Source of the DNA: Pseudoneurospora amorphoporcata
Taxonomy: Eukaryota > Ascomycota > Sordariomycetes > Sordariales > Sordariaceae
Direction: 5' to 3'
Assembly (NCBI GenBank): GCA_033297205.1
Contig: MU859177.1
Coordinates: 1-64,000, forward strand
Length of the DNA: 64,000 nt
The notes below the pieces were generated by a model, which was not told where the DNA came from, did not search any database, and saw only the letters and a list, made by a program, of their open reading frames with translations. Below, one piece after another: positions 47,710 to 58,900 of the stretch (within the stretch, counting starts at the first letter, position 1; the number at the start of each line of letters is the position of its first letter). The translations under genes and the position numbers were made by a program.

Positions 47710-48555
47710 TCACCCTTGACCTTTTTGCCACCTCCATTCTCCTTCAAGTTCCCCAGTCACCCCTCCATCAGTAGAGGTAAACTCAGCAGGCAACTCAACC
47801 GGCCCAACAACACTCGAACCCAATTCTTTCGGCTCGTTATCTGGCGTGTACAGCTTTTTTGACGGTACTGCAGCCGCAGCCATTGAGCTGCTTTGCCCAT
47901 GCAACTCCGGTTTATCACCAGTTTGCCACGTCAAATCGCCGTCGCGCTCAGGTGGGTGTGCTAATGTCACGCGCAGCTTCCTTTTGATGCAGCGGAGCTT
48001 TCCCTTTCTGTACAGAAATAAGAGGACTCCCAACCCAATGACTGCCAGGGCGATGACGGCGCCGACAATGGCCCAGATCCAGGGGCTTGGGCCGCTTGCT
48101 GAGTCTTTGGTTTTGAGTTGATCGGGGGTTACAGCCACGGTAGGCCCGTTTTGGTTCGTATACGTGGCTGTTGCTCAGGTTGTCGTCGAGGTATACCACG
48201 ACGGGTCGATGTTTTTTTGCTCTTGGCAATACGAGATGTAAGGAGAGAACGCGGGATCAAGTTCGGCTTTGAGAAGTTCTCTGACATCTTCAGCAGCGTT
48301 GGCTAGAAGGCAGGAGTAGCACTCGTTGTAGGAGTGCATGAAGGGACTATCATCAGGACATAAACCTGGAGTTTTCCCAACCCGTTGCGCTTCGTATAAC
48401 GCGTCGACTAGTTCACGTTAGTTACGGCACCAGGTAAACCAGGTGAAGGAACAGAAAAACTTGGACATACTGCAGATATCGTAACACTGGCTGGGTGTCA
48501 GAAGCGTTGTCGGATCGCTTTCACGTTCCGAGAGTAGGAGACTAGTAAACTGCAT
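47710..48555 (-). pseudogene. Cysteine-rich single-pass membrane protein A, premature stop
   Basis: Exon 1 (48555-48471) encodes MQFTSLLLSERESDPTTLLT up to QCYDIC. A 63-bp intron (48408-48470) leads to exon 2 with EAQRVGKTPGLCPDDSPF, YNECYSCLLAN and YISYCQEQ. A TGA at 48175-48177 interrupts the frame directly after the cysteine domain. Beyond it the same frame continues with a membrane segment (WIWAIVGAVIALAVIGLGVL), a basic stop-transfer (YRKGKLRCIKRKL) and TWQTGDKPELHG, matching gene B. With the stop, only an ectodomain without a classical signal peptide would be made. Compared with gene B, the linker between ectodomain and membrane is shortened. Either a pseudogene or a readthrough case; pseudogene is simpler. 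Confidence 0.65.
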
Positions 48556-49397
48556 TGTAGGCAGTACACTGTAAACCTAAGTGACGAACTGACTGTTGGA
48601 AGGTACACAAACAGCGGCTGTGAACGACGAGAAAGGGAAGAGAGGGAGGAAAAGAGAAAGAACGGGGACTGGTGTGAGAAAATGCTTCCCTTCCATTTTA
48701 TTTAAGCCGGCGAAAGAGGAATGATAGGTTATTTGAGGCGCCCTGTAGATATTTTAACAGATGTAACACACGGGTAGGAGCGGCGTCGTACCCGGACCTA
48801 AACATGGGCGTAGCTGAGAGCCAGTTCACGGATTCCAGGTATTTATTGATCGCTACACGCTTACACTATTCCAGTATGCTGCAGCATTTCATTGAATGGT
48901 CAATGGCTTGAATGGAACTCAAAACGAAACACATACACATCAATGCTGGAAAGTTCGTTAGCGCGGGACTTCATAGGGTACTATTCGCAATTCAACCAAC
49001 ATACCACCAATTTTCATGCAAGAAGCTGGTATCAACCCGATGCATTTTGCCAGTTTCGTACATGCTCTCTAATTTTTCCCTGTGAATGTGGTTATCCCGT
49101 TGTTTTGTTGTGAAGTTTTGCTCACCCCTGTCACGAGAACCGCGCTAACAAACTTTCCAGCATTGATGTATAAAGCAGTAGCGTTCGGTGGTGAAGTGTG
49201 CGGTGGAAGTGTCGTGGCTAGGTCGTGATTGGAGTTACACAAACTCGGCTCAGCGTGAGGCGACCGCCTGCAAGCCCGGATACCTGCATCTTCAGGTGTC
49301 GAGCTGCTGAGAACTTGGCTTGGAATGATCCGAGAGCCTATACATCGGGTGAGGGTGTTGAGTGTCTTCCAACAGCCCGGTATAGGTAGTCATTGCC
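48556..49397. other. Intergenic, ending in an apparent target-site copy
   Basis: Contains the former promoter of gene A. The last nine bases (GTCATTGCC, 49389-49397) are repeated on the far side of the inverted-repeat element. No gene supported. Confidence 0.5.
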
Positions 49398-49520
49398 GGG
49401 CACGGTTAATAGGGGCCTCTCAGAATGTGGGTCTTGTTACGTGACAGTTATCTTTCTGTACCTTCTCCTAATTACTTGTAAATTACCGAAATAGCTATTT
49501 TTACAGGCAAACTCTAAGTT

Positions 49521-49577
49521 AGTGTTAGAGTTAGTCTAGTGTTAGGGTTAGTTTAGGGTTAGTTAGGGTTAGGGTTA
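49521..49577 (+). repeat. Interstitial telomere-like repeats (TTAGGG)
   Basis: Four exact TTAGGG hexamers (49542, 49553, 49563, 49569) sit in a run of degenerate GTTAG units. TTAGGG is the usual telomere repeat of filamentous ascomycetes. The run lies inside the inverted-repeat element, not at a chromosome end. Confidence 0.8.
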
Positions 49578-49644
49578 GATCCGGAGGTGCAGGGGGCCGG
49601 TGAGAGGCTCTCGCGTGATAAATGTTTCCTCTCAATTGATATAA

Positions 49645-49986
49645 TGTGACGAACGGCAGTCTGATCTGCCTAAGTGGGATAGCTGAAGGTAAAGACTATC
49701 AGAGTCGTTCGGTGAAGCCAAAAGGTTCACAACAAGTATGGTGGCGTCATACGTGTCTCGATGATAATGATCAATTGACTACTGTCGAACTATCTAACAA
49801 TCTGAGTTCTTCAGTCGTCCCTTTATACTTCTGACACCTTGGCTCCCATTTGCCTGGTTGGTGTCTGCTCACGATGGTGTTCTGCTCACGGTGAGCACTT
49901 CCTCTCTGTGAGCACCCTTCGGGCGTTCCCCTGTCCCTGTTCCTGGTCCTACGTCACACTATCTTATCGTAAGCGGGGCTGTCACA
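49645..49986. repeat. Solo-LTR-like segment
   Basis: A 342-bp stretch starts TGTGAC and ends GTCACA, the short inverted ends expected of an LTR. It contains a TATA-like CTTTATACTT near 49825. No target-site duplication flanks it (TATAA versus TCCCA), so this may be chance or an old insertion. Confidence 0.3.
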
Positions 49987-50230
49987 TCCCAACAACCTGG
50001 TTGGTCCGCGTTATTACTTAAGTTCGTAACATATAATTACATATGGTAGTCATATGTCTGTAAAATACGGTAATTACGGCCGAGGTACACTCGGTACTTT
50101 TTTCTCCGGAAAAGTGGAGTTTGGACAGGGATTTGAGAGGCCCCTAATCACCTAGCCCGTCATTGCCCCTGGCAAAAACAAGTGGACGCCAAGCATTTTC
50201 TTTCACATCAGCGAACAGCACCCCTTAACA

Positions 50231-51271
50231 TCAACAATGCTCGCTCCCCTCTCTTCCATCCTTATTTTCCCGCGGGTCTGGCGGCGCTCTACTCTCATTG
50301 AACTCGGTAGGTAACTCGACCAACCTCGTGCTCAGACCCTTGGCAGACATCTCAATAGGTTTCTCGCTCGAATCCAGCTCCTTCGGTGGCCCTGTAGAGG
50401 CAGCCACAGCTCTGCTCTCCCCATGAAGCTCCGGTTTGTCTCCAGTTCTCCAAGCTGTATCTCCATCGAGCTCTTGCGCCGACTCCAGGCCCAGCTTTTT
50501 CTTGATGAAACGGAACTTGCCTCGCTTATAGAGAAAGGCAACGATTCCCAGGCCAATGAGAACCAACGCTATGACGACGCCAACGATGGCCCAGACCCAG
50601 GAACTGGGACCGTTTGTTGCCGTACCAGGAGGTGCGGCAGTGGTTTGTTGAGACGTAGGGCTGGAGCCGGTGGTTGTGGTAGCTAGGACAGAAATCGGTT
50701 AGCCATCTGCTAAATAGGCTCTGACTGAGGAACGGCTGGGCGACTGAAACTGCACATATACTGCCAACCTCGAGTGTCCCGTCAACGTACCTGCTGTTGA
50801 TGTAGATGACGGGGCATTTGCTGGAAAGCCTGTCCAGTCGGAACGGAGAACTGAAGTATCCTTCACCACGGTCACCGTTGTGCGAATGTTGCTGATCGTG
50901 AGTGTGGCTACCGCCAAAGTTGTTGTCGAAGCGTACCATGAAGGGTCGACTCCTGCTGGAACGTTTTGTTCATCACAGTAACCGATGAACTGGGCGAATC
51001 TCGGCTCGAGATACTCTTTGACGACTGCACCATATTCAATTTGGGTAGAATGCCGAAGGCAGACATCGCATTCATTATAGTGTTCCCTGAAGGAACTCCC
51101 AGCCTCGCAAAGACTGGAAGTTTTCCCAACTCGCTGGGCGTCAATATACGCAGTCTCTGCAGGCGTTAAGAGTCAGCGGTAGTCAGGATATACGATAAAT
51201 AGACCGAGAAATCTCCACATACCACAGAGCTCTTTACACTCGGGGGGAGGCTCATTATCCTTCGCTGCCAT
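50231..51271 (-). CDS. Cysteine-rich single-pass membrane protein B
   Basis: Three exons (51271-51223, 51156-50791, 50682-50231) with introns of 66 and 108 bp give 288 residues. The N-terminal ectodomain has CKELC, DAQRVGKTSSLC, HYNECDVC and FAQFIGYC, a pattern (C-x3-C, C, C-x2-C, C) shared with the two neighbouring relatives. A Ser/Thr-rich stalk follows (TTTTGSSPTSQQTTAAPPGT), then a membrane helix (WVWAIVGVVIALVLIGLGIV) and a basic cytoplasmic start (YKRGKFRFIKKKLG). The layout suggests a type I or III cell-surface protein, perhaps a wall sensor or receptor-like protein, though no classical signal peptide precedes the first cysteines. It is the only intact copy of the local family. Function unknown. 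Confidence 0.78.
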
Positions 51272-53933
51272 CGTCACTCGTTTCACGGTGCGAAGTATAT
51301 TGTTTATCCACGTCGTCGCTCAAGAAAGGTTCGAAGGGGCCTGTGAAGAGTGAACAACAAGATCACAACGGCCCAGTTTATCAGGATAGAATAGGCAAAG
51401 AAGTAAGAGCAAAGACTGAAAGAGCGAGGTCGAGCGGGGTATGTCGCATCCTTGGTGAAAATCTAGGCTGATCAGATTTGACAAAAACAACGCTGATAGG
51501 TAGCCTGATGACTTACCAGAGACCGACTCTAATAGAGCCAGTGCAGATATGAGGCTCGAGTAGCGTCGGTACCCGAACCAATATGCCGGAAGATAGAGGG
51601 GCACCTCTGTTGATCGCCATGTGCTTGGCATAATCTCCCACTGAACCGCTGCATGCCACCATCTAGCTAGACATTGAACATGATGTGATTGGTTGCGGAT
51701 GGTATATTCGGCCGTTTGGGTGTTGAAGTTCGACTCAAAGCGGCCGGTGGTGTTTCTGGGTGGTTCTCGCGGGTTGCTCGAAGAAACCCAATTCGAGCGT
51801 CGTCGTCGCCGCAAACCACAAGGCCCAAATGTTGCATGGGTTGATGAGCGACGCGGAGGGAGGGGGTTGGCCCTTGAATGAGAGCCAAGATAATCGAAGG
51901 AGAAGAAGTACTCGTCTGGACTCAAATCGGGCATGTACCTGGATCTGATGAGCGGAGCTTGGGGTCGCCTAAGAGCGTTTCTAGCCCAGAGGAGTAGTCG
52001 AAACATGGGTTGGAGCAATCTTGAGTTTTCAACCCAAGATGACCGGGAATGTAGCAAGTCTGTAAGCGTCGAAGAGATAAAATCTGTTGAGTCGTTAGCT
52101 ATGAGCCTGGAGGTAAACAGGACTTGCCATATGGGGTAGACACTCACTCCTAACGGCAAGCAAACGGCACTTCCTTATCACACGACCATTCCCTTCTCTT
52201 CTCGTTCCCTTGAGGCTTGTTATTCGCGTCCAGGTGAAGCCCTCCTACCGCAATCCTGCGTCTATGATGATCTGAGGCTGGCCATCACTCGACGCCCATA
52301 AGCCCTGAGCTAGAAGGTCGTGATGGTCGCTTTGACTTTGACGGCACCTGTTTCGAAAACGCTCGGCCTGATGTCCCAAGACAAGTAAACGTCCGTCTTC
52401 CAAGTCTGGGCTGCGCATCAACGATCATATTTCCTCTGCTATACCGACCTGAACGTAACTGTTCGACGAGCCAGTGCCTTGTAGTAAAAGCGCATATTCG
52501 GCATGTTCCGTATACTCTCCTATGCTTCCACGCGTTAATCGTAAACACTTGATTCCCCGTGAAACAAGGTATTCGCGAACTATGACGCCCGAGCCGTCAT
52601 AATGGGTAATCATCCAAATATGCATGTCTCAACTTGAACCGCGCGCGCGCGATTGGTGGCCTGCTCAAGAAACTAGAATCGGAAACTCATTCTATACAAG
52701 CAACTAGATGCGTCTGCCAATTGCCCGGAAATAATCATGGGCGCAATTGAGAGTTCTCCAGTGGGATCTCCCATGGCCCATGGCCGGGGGAACTGATACG
52801 TCGTGCAGAGTGAACGCAACAGGACTTGGCATGCTGCTTAGCACAGTCGTCTAGACTCCTAGATATCTTTGCGGCGAGATTGAATTCGACCTTTTGTTTG
52901 TAAGCTTCGGGAAGACTGGAGACTTGAAGCGACTGGTCTTGCCATCCAAATAAGCCTTCCCAGGTGCTAGCAGATGGCTTGGCCATTCCCCATGGCCGTG
53001 GTTGAGTAAATGTTGAAGTAAGGAAGAGTGTGAATTGATTGCCTCGCAACGTGGAATAAGAAGGGTTGGGTTCAAATGCTGCGGTATTTGCTGGATCGTC
53101 GACATGGTGCTCAATTTTTCGTTGCCATGGTTTGGTGAAAGAAGGACGAGATTCGAACGAGGAAAGTCCAAAAAGACACGAGAGAATGCCCGTGACTTCC
53201 TTATCACCCGGCAGAAGCTCAACAAACACCATGAGTCGCTCCCGCAGCGGGGTAACTCGCTAAATGTGCCAGCTTTTAGCGATACGCCCCCTATATTGCA
53301 CTAACTCGGGCACCACTCCGCATGATGACGTGCCCCCGCGATATTGACGTGTGGCACCGGACGAGACGGAGCGGGCCGGGGGCGGGCCGGAGCGAGAATG
53401 GATACGGTTGCCGGTCGAGTCGCCGGTTGATGAAGACTGGTCAGAAACATGTCCGGGACGTGCTCGCATTTCCGATATCTCGAATTAACTTCAACTCACC
53501 ATGTTTCCAAAGCTCCAGATCCAACAACATTAACAAGCGCTTACTGTGTAGGAAGGCCCTGCCGAGGTTCCATTCTCCCGAGGGAGCAGTGCATGCAGGG
53601 CTTGGGGTAAACGACCCCTCATTATTAAAAATCATCCGCGAAACCACAGGTCAAAGGCGAAAGAGGTAGGGAAATCATTTGCAGCTATACTATAGCATAG
53701 GTATCCAAGTGTCGTGTTATGCATGGTTACATTACGGGATTGAAATTGCTGTAATGATCAACAGATTCGTGGGCGGGTTCTTGGTGGGAGGGTTTGTAAG
53801 CCGAGGGTACCTAGGCTGTTTCAATGGCCATCTGCTCCTCAGTTAGTCACGTGTCTCATCAGGACGACATACACTCAATCCATCTTGCCAAGAATCACAT
53901 ACTGAGAAGCATCACAACATACATCCACTCACC
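51272..53933. other. Intergenic with unsupported ORFs
   Basis: A 279-codon minus-strand frame (51320-52159) just upstream of gene B is the longest ORF here, and a 165-codon one lies at 52735-53232. Neither shows a domain, intron or relative in the window. The first is long enough that a fast-evolving gene cannot be excluded. Confidence 0.35.
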
Positions 53934-55469
53934 ATGGCACCCACCTACAACTTCGAAACCACCATCCAAAAGGCCGTCGACGACGGTATCGTCCCCGGCG
54001 TTGTCCTCTACGCCCGCAACAAACATGGTTTGTCCCCATTTTCCTCCACCTTTCCCCTAGAATACAGTCTAACCTCCCGCCACAGGAACCCTCAACTACT
54101 CCCACGCCGCGGGGCACGCCTCCCTTTCCCCCTCCAACCCACGGCCCATGACCCCGCAAACCATCCTGGCCCTAGCCTCCATGACCAAGCTCCTAACCTC
54201 CATCTGCGTCCTCCAACTTCTCGACCCGTCTTCCCCCTACGCCAATTCCTTCTTCCCCCTCGGCCTCGACACCCCCGTCACCGACCCCGTCTCCTACCCG
54301 CAAACTTACCTCCCCGACCTGGCCTCCCTCCCCATCCTCTCCCCGACGACAACAGACCCCTTCGCCACCCGCTCCCGCACCAAACCCATCACCGTCCGCC
54401 ACTTGCTCACCCACTCCTCCGGCTGCGGGTACACCTTCCTGCAGCCTCAGCTCATCGCCTGGAACGAGTGGAAGCTGCGCCAGGAAAACAAGAAACCGCA
54501 TCTGCCCGTGGCGACCGCCTTCGCGCAGACGGTCCCCGAGCAATTCTCGTCGCCTCTACTTTTCGAGCCGGGCGAAGGCTGGGCTTACGGGTGCGGGATC
54601 GATTGGGCTGGGTGGCTGTTGGAAAAAGTCACTGGCGTGAAGCTGGACGATTGGTTGCAGGACCACGTCGTCCACAAACTGGGACTGGAGAGGGGACGTC
54701 TGACGTTTTATCCCGAGCGGGTGTGGCCTGAGGAACAGCATGACAGAAAAAGGGTGGCGGAGATGGGGAAGAGGGTGCAAGCGGAGTGGGATAATGATGT
54801 AGCTGGCGCTGATGCTGGTGCTGGTGCTGGTGCTGGCGACAATAGAACAAAGACCGAGGGACACGCAAGGACCCGACACTTCGACACCCCGCAACTGCTC
54901 AAACCTGACCGCGGCGCCTTCGGTGGCCAGGGAGGGTTCGCGGACCTGGGCGCATATTGCGAGGTGGTGTATTCGTTGTTGGTTGATGACGAGCGGTTAC
55001 TCACCAAGGAGATGGCTAGACTCCTATTTGAGGGGCAACTGAAGGAGGAAAAGGCGAAGGCGGCACTGAATGAGAATATGAAGACGCCGCAGTGGGTGGT
55101 TGGTTATGTGGACGAGCCGTCCGAGGAGAAGGGCTTGGTGTATGATTGGACTGCCGGCGGCTTGTTGGTCGATGAACCCGGGAATGGTGAAGGGAGTGGA
55201 AGATGGAGGAGAAGAGGGTATTTGGGGTGGGGTGGGATATTTAACTTGACTTGGGTGAGTCTTGAACTTGTCTTTTTTTTTTTTTTTTTTGGGACACGGT
55301 GAAAAGGAACATCGGCTAACATTTGATGTGTGAACAACAGTTCGTCGATCGACAGGCCGGTGTTTGTGGAGCGTTTGGGGCGCAGACTTTGGACCCGGCT
55401 GACCCGCTGATTGAACCGTTGATCAAGGATTTCGAGAAGGAGATCTATGAGAAGCATGCGGCCAAGTGA
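53934..55469 (+). CDS. Beta-lactamase-fold esterase/transesterase
   Basis: Three exons (53934-54027, 54086-55254, 55341-55469) give 463 residues, starting in CACCATGGCACC. The catalytic SxxK motif is Ser63-Met-Thr-Lys66 (LALASMTKLL). HLLTHSSGCGYTF and EPGEGWAYGCGIDWAGWLLE are the usual following blocks; the Tyr of WAYG probably corresponds to the second catalytic residue. GGQGGFADLGAYC and the late WTAGGLL complete the fold. This is the class C beta-lactamase / LovD-type group, which hydrolyses or transfers acyl groups, often in secondary metabolism or detoxification. No signal peptide, so cytosolic. A short Asp/Ala/Gly repeat (GADAGAGAGAGD) interrupts the domain near residue 265. No biosynthetic cluster genes lie nearby. 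Confidence 0.85.
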
Positions 55470-55916
55470 TCAGTATACATCATATGCCTCGTCGCTTCTA
55501 GGGAGAAGCTCACTACTTGTTCTTTACCGAAAGCCCCTGAGCAGTGTCCTTCCTCTGCAATGGTTGCCTTTTTATCGTCGTGTTAGGCGAACATGTGAAT
55601 GACAATCACCAAGTCCACAAGTGGCACCACAGCACCTTAGGTACCTGATCTTGTTCAATTGGTAAACTGTAACAAAAGTAAAACATTAATTGTTAAACCA
55701 AAAAAGGGGGTATAAGGTTTCCGTGCCTCTCTTCTGACGCTGTCTCTTCCCTCCTCCCCGTACCATCCATAGACTACTCAAGTCTCTACCTAGCCCGTCA
55801 ACAACAAATCACATATACAGACGTGTTTCCAACAGCTCTTTCCTGGACAACGACTTCACCCACATTTGTAGGCGTAGACATCACCTCGCGTTCAAGCCTC
55901 GGTAAACTGGCTCTCT
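55470..55916. other. Convergent 3' region
   Basis: Between the hydrolase and bud6 ends. Nothing recognised beyond one TTAGGTACCTGA word near 55640. Confidence 0.4.
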
Positions 55917-58900
55917 TCAAGCAGTCGCACCGGGCTCCTTGGCGGGTTCAGCCTTCTCCTTGCCTTCTGTTTCATCCTCATCCACGTCCGCCTTCACTTC
56001 GCTCTTACGATTCTCCTTATTCTTCTCCTTCGCTTCCTCATCATCCTCTTCTTTTCCATCTTTAGAGCCCTTGGCAGAACCACCCTCCTCTTCCTCGCCC
56101 TTCTTCTCACCCTCTTCCCCACTCTCCTCCTCCTCCTCCTCCTCCTCCTCCTCATCATCATCATCGTCCTCATCCTCATCATCCTCCTCCTCATCATCCT
56201 CCCCATCCTCCGCCATAAGCCCATTCATGCGCTCCCAAACCTCGCGTCTGATCCTATCATCCTTGGCCTTGCGCGCCCTCTCCACCTCCTCAACACCACC
56301 ACTCTTCTTCAGCTTCCCTTCCTCCACAAAAGCGGCCAGCTCCTTCGTAAGCGGGTTAACCATTCTGGTCTGCAGCTCCTTCTGCCTCAGCTTCTCCGCC
56401 CGTTCAATCGCCTCCAATCTGCTCTCGTGATTCGGCTGCAACGCGCGCACCTCGCCCAGGACGCCCTCCTTCGCCTCGCTAGGGTCCGCAGACGTGACCT
56501 TCTCCGAGATGCTCTTCAGCCCGCGACTAAAAGCACCAAAGGGCGCGGGGCCGTTGGACACCGATCCATTGACCGTGTTGCCCTGTCCGCCCTCCTTCAT
56601 TTGCTCCTTGGTTGCCTGCTCGACGAGCGCAAAAGTTTCGCTGGCCTTCTCCAAGTCGTCGCGCAAGTCGACCATGAGATCTTCCATGAGGCGCAGCTCG
56701 TCGCGGCCTTGGCAGACGTCCTCGAGCTCCTTCTCCCAGATCTTGGTCCAGACGGGCTTCTCCTTCTTCATGTACTCCTCCATCCTCTTGAGCTCCTTGG
56801 TGAGCGTGGCAATGTCCATGGTGACGGCCTCGAGCTGTCTGGGGAGCGGGCGGACGCCGCGGTGGACGACGTCCTTGCGGAGGTCCTCGACGAGATCTTG
56901 TAGGTCGTCTACCTTGTTGACAAGCCGGTCACTATCGGCGTTGAGCACTTTACGACCCTTGGTGACGTATGCGCGGCCCGAGTCGCCGTCCCCGTCGGGA
57001 ACGGACAATTTGGCAGCGGCGGTCTTGACGTTGTTGGCCTTGTTGCGGAGAGCAGTCATGGAGCCTTGGACTTCGGACTGGAAGTTGGAGTAGGTCTGGC
57101 GAAGGACGGCGAGGTCGCGACGGAGAGATTGGATCTCGGTTAGTTGGTCTGGGTTGAGCTTCTTGGACGAATTGGCGATGGCAGCAGCGCCGGCGACGGA
57201 AGAGGACGAAGAGCGTGGCGAGGCCGTCGAGTCCATACCACTTGGTGCCATGATGGTGGTGGGCGGGGCGGCGGCAATGCGAGCGAGATCCTTGGCGGTC
57301 TCCTGTTGACGCTCCGACACGCGTTGAATAGCGGTGTTTTGATCGTCGACGTTCTGCTTAACCTCCTGGATGATAGTCTTGAGGGCCCCGATGCCCTCGT
57401 CAATATGCTTCTTGACTTCATCCAAAGCCTCTACATTCAACACTAGTACTGTGCGGTCCTTGATATCAGACAGATCCTCGAGCTCATGGCGAACACCCGA
57501 GACGGGATCTTGAATGTAAATTTCGGGTAGATCAGTACCATTCTGTTGCGTGTTCCACGAGAACTTTTCGATAAAGGCCAGCTGAAGACGGGCAATAGAC
57601 AGATCGTCGTAACCTTCAGGTAGTACGAACTTCTTGACCTTGGACTTGTACTGTAGGAAGAGGGTCAGTTCCTTAGTTGCTGGGGGCGAGTTCTCGAGCA
57701 TAAACGAGCTAGGCGGTTGTTTATCGGGAGTCGGAGCGCGGATGGAGGGCTTTTGTTGATGCCGAGGAGCGGCAGACGCAGGAGCAGGCCTCGTAGCAGC
57801 CGGCTTAGGCGAGTCTACCTCATCTACCATGGGGATAGGATCCGCGAGAGGGCCATTGAGAGTGGCGCTCGGAGCAGGGTACTTGTCATCTGGCGTCTGG
57901 ACATTGAAACTGTCGGCTCGGTTGAATGCAGGCGAATCGGCAGTCTCAGGCTCTTCATTAACCCGGCTGGGAACTCGGGCAGGAGAAGAATCGAGACCGA
58001 TGGCACGTTGGGATTGGTTTGAAGCATTGCGGTTGTGGCGGACGTTCATTGCCCGCATCGACTCTCTAATATCGCCCCGGCTCCTGTAAGGTATCGGCGT
58101 ATTCTGGGCTATAGGGAGCATAGGGATAGCGATCCCACCCTGGGCGCCGAGGTGTTTGGAAATCTGGTATGCCGAATATCTGCGGGAAGCTCGTCTTTCC
58201 AGATCGCCTCCTCGTTGCAGGGCCGCCAAGGCGCTCTGTTGCGATTGCTTCGGTGGCGGCGGCGGAGGAGGGAAGTTATCCACGTTGATTTCGGGTGGTG
58301 CCGGTGGGCCTGTAGGAATTGTATCTTCGCCTGGGTAAGGCGCCATAACGGGCATGTTTTGCATCGTGTTGCTCGACAGGCTGGACTGGTCCGAGGTGAC
58401 AGAGCCGCGAGATTGATCGCGTTGTGTAGGGAAGCGTCTCGTGGGTGATGCCGTCGTGGGACCAGAGTTCCGAGAATCATCCCTTACAGAGTCCGGTCGG
58501 TAACCATTGCTCTCGAGCCCTTCGTTCAACAAGTTGGTGAGCCCAGAATTAACACTACCCATGGTACTAGTACTGGTAGTTCTGGTAGGCACACCACTGC
58601 TGCTGTGACCAGGTCCGCGACTCGGGCCGTGGCCTCCATCGTCTCCTCCTCCGATACTCGGCTCTCTATCCCTTTGGCGCTGCCTTAGCTTGTGCTGTTT
58701 CCTCTTCAGGCCATGCAGCAGATTTATGATAATATCACGTATACTGGGCAGGTATTTCTCGAGACTTTCAGCGCTGGCTTCTTGGCTTAGGGTGGCCTCC
58801 AGGATGGTGCGCAGCAGCTCGGGCACATTGCCCAAGTCGTCAATATCGACATTGATGGCAGTAAAGGCTCGGCATGCCATATTAAACTCGTAGCCCAGCC

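Larger units (their letters stand above)
49398..50158. mobile_element. Non-autonomous DNA transposon, MULE-like
   Basis: The left end GGGCACGGTTAATAGGGGCC and the inverted right end (GGGCTAGGTGATTAGGGGCC) share a core AGGGGCCTCTCA and match in most positions over about 27 bp. Directly outside both ends is the same nine-base word GTCATTGCC (49389-49397 and 50159-50167), a target-site duplication of the length typical of Mutator-like elements. The 761-bp interior has no transposase. It carries telomere-like repeats and an LTR-like segment. Weaker inverted similarity continues inward (AATTACCG ... TTTTACAG on the left, inverted on the right). The superfamily is inferred from duplication length and terminal GGG only. 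Confidence 0.65.

Noticed and set aside
51320..52159. 279-codon minus-strand ORF upstream of gene B
   Set aside because: Long, but without domain, introns, biased codon use or relatives in the window; kept only as an intergenic note.
55939..56430. Serine-rich plus-strand ORF at the bud6 C-terminus
   Set aside because: Antisense of the Glu/Asp tract (GAG/GAA read as Ser/Leu-rich), a composition effect.
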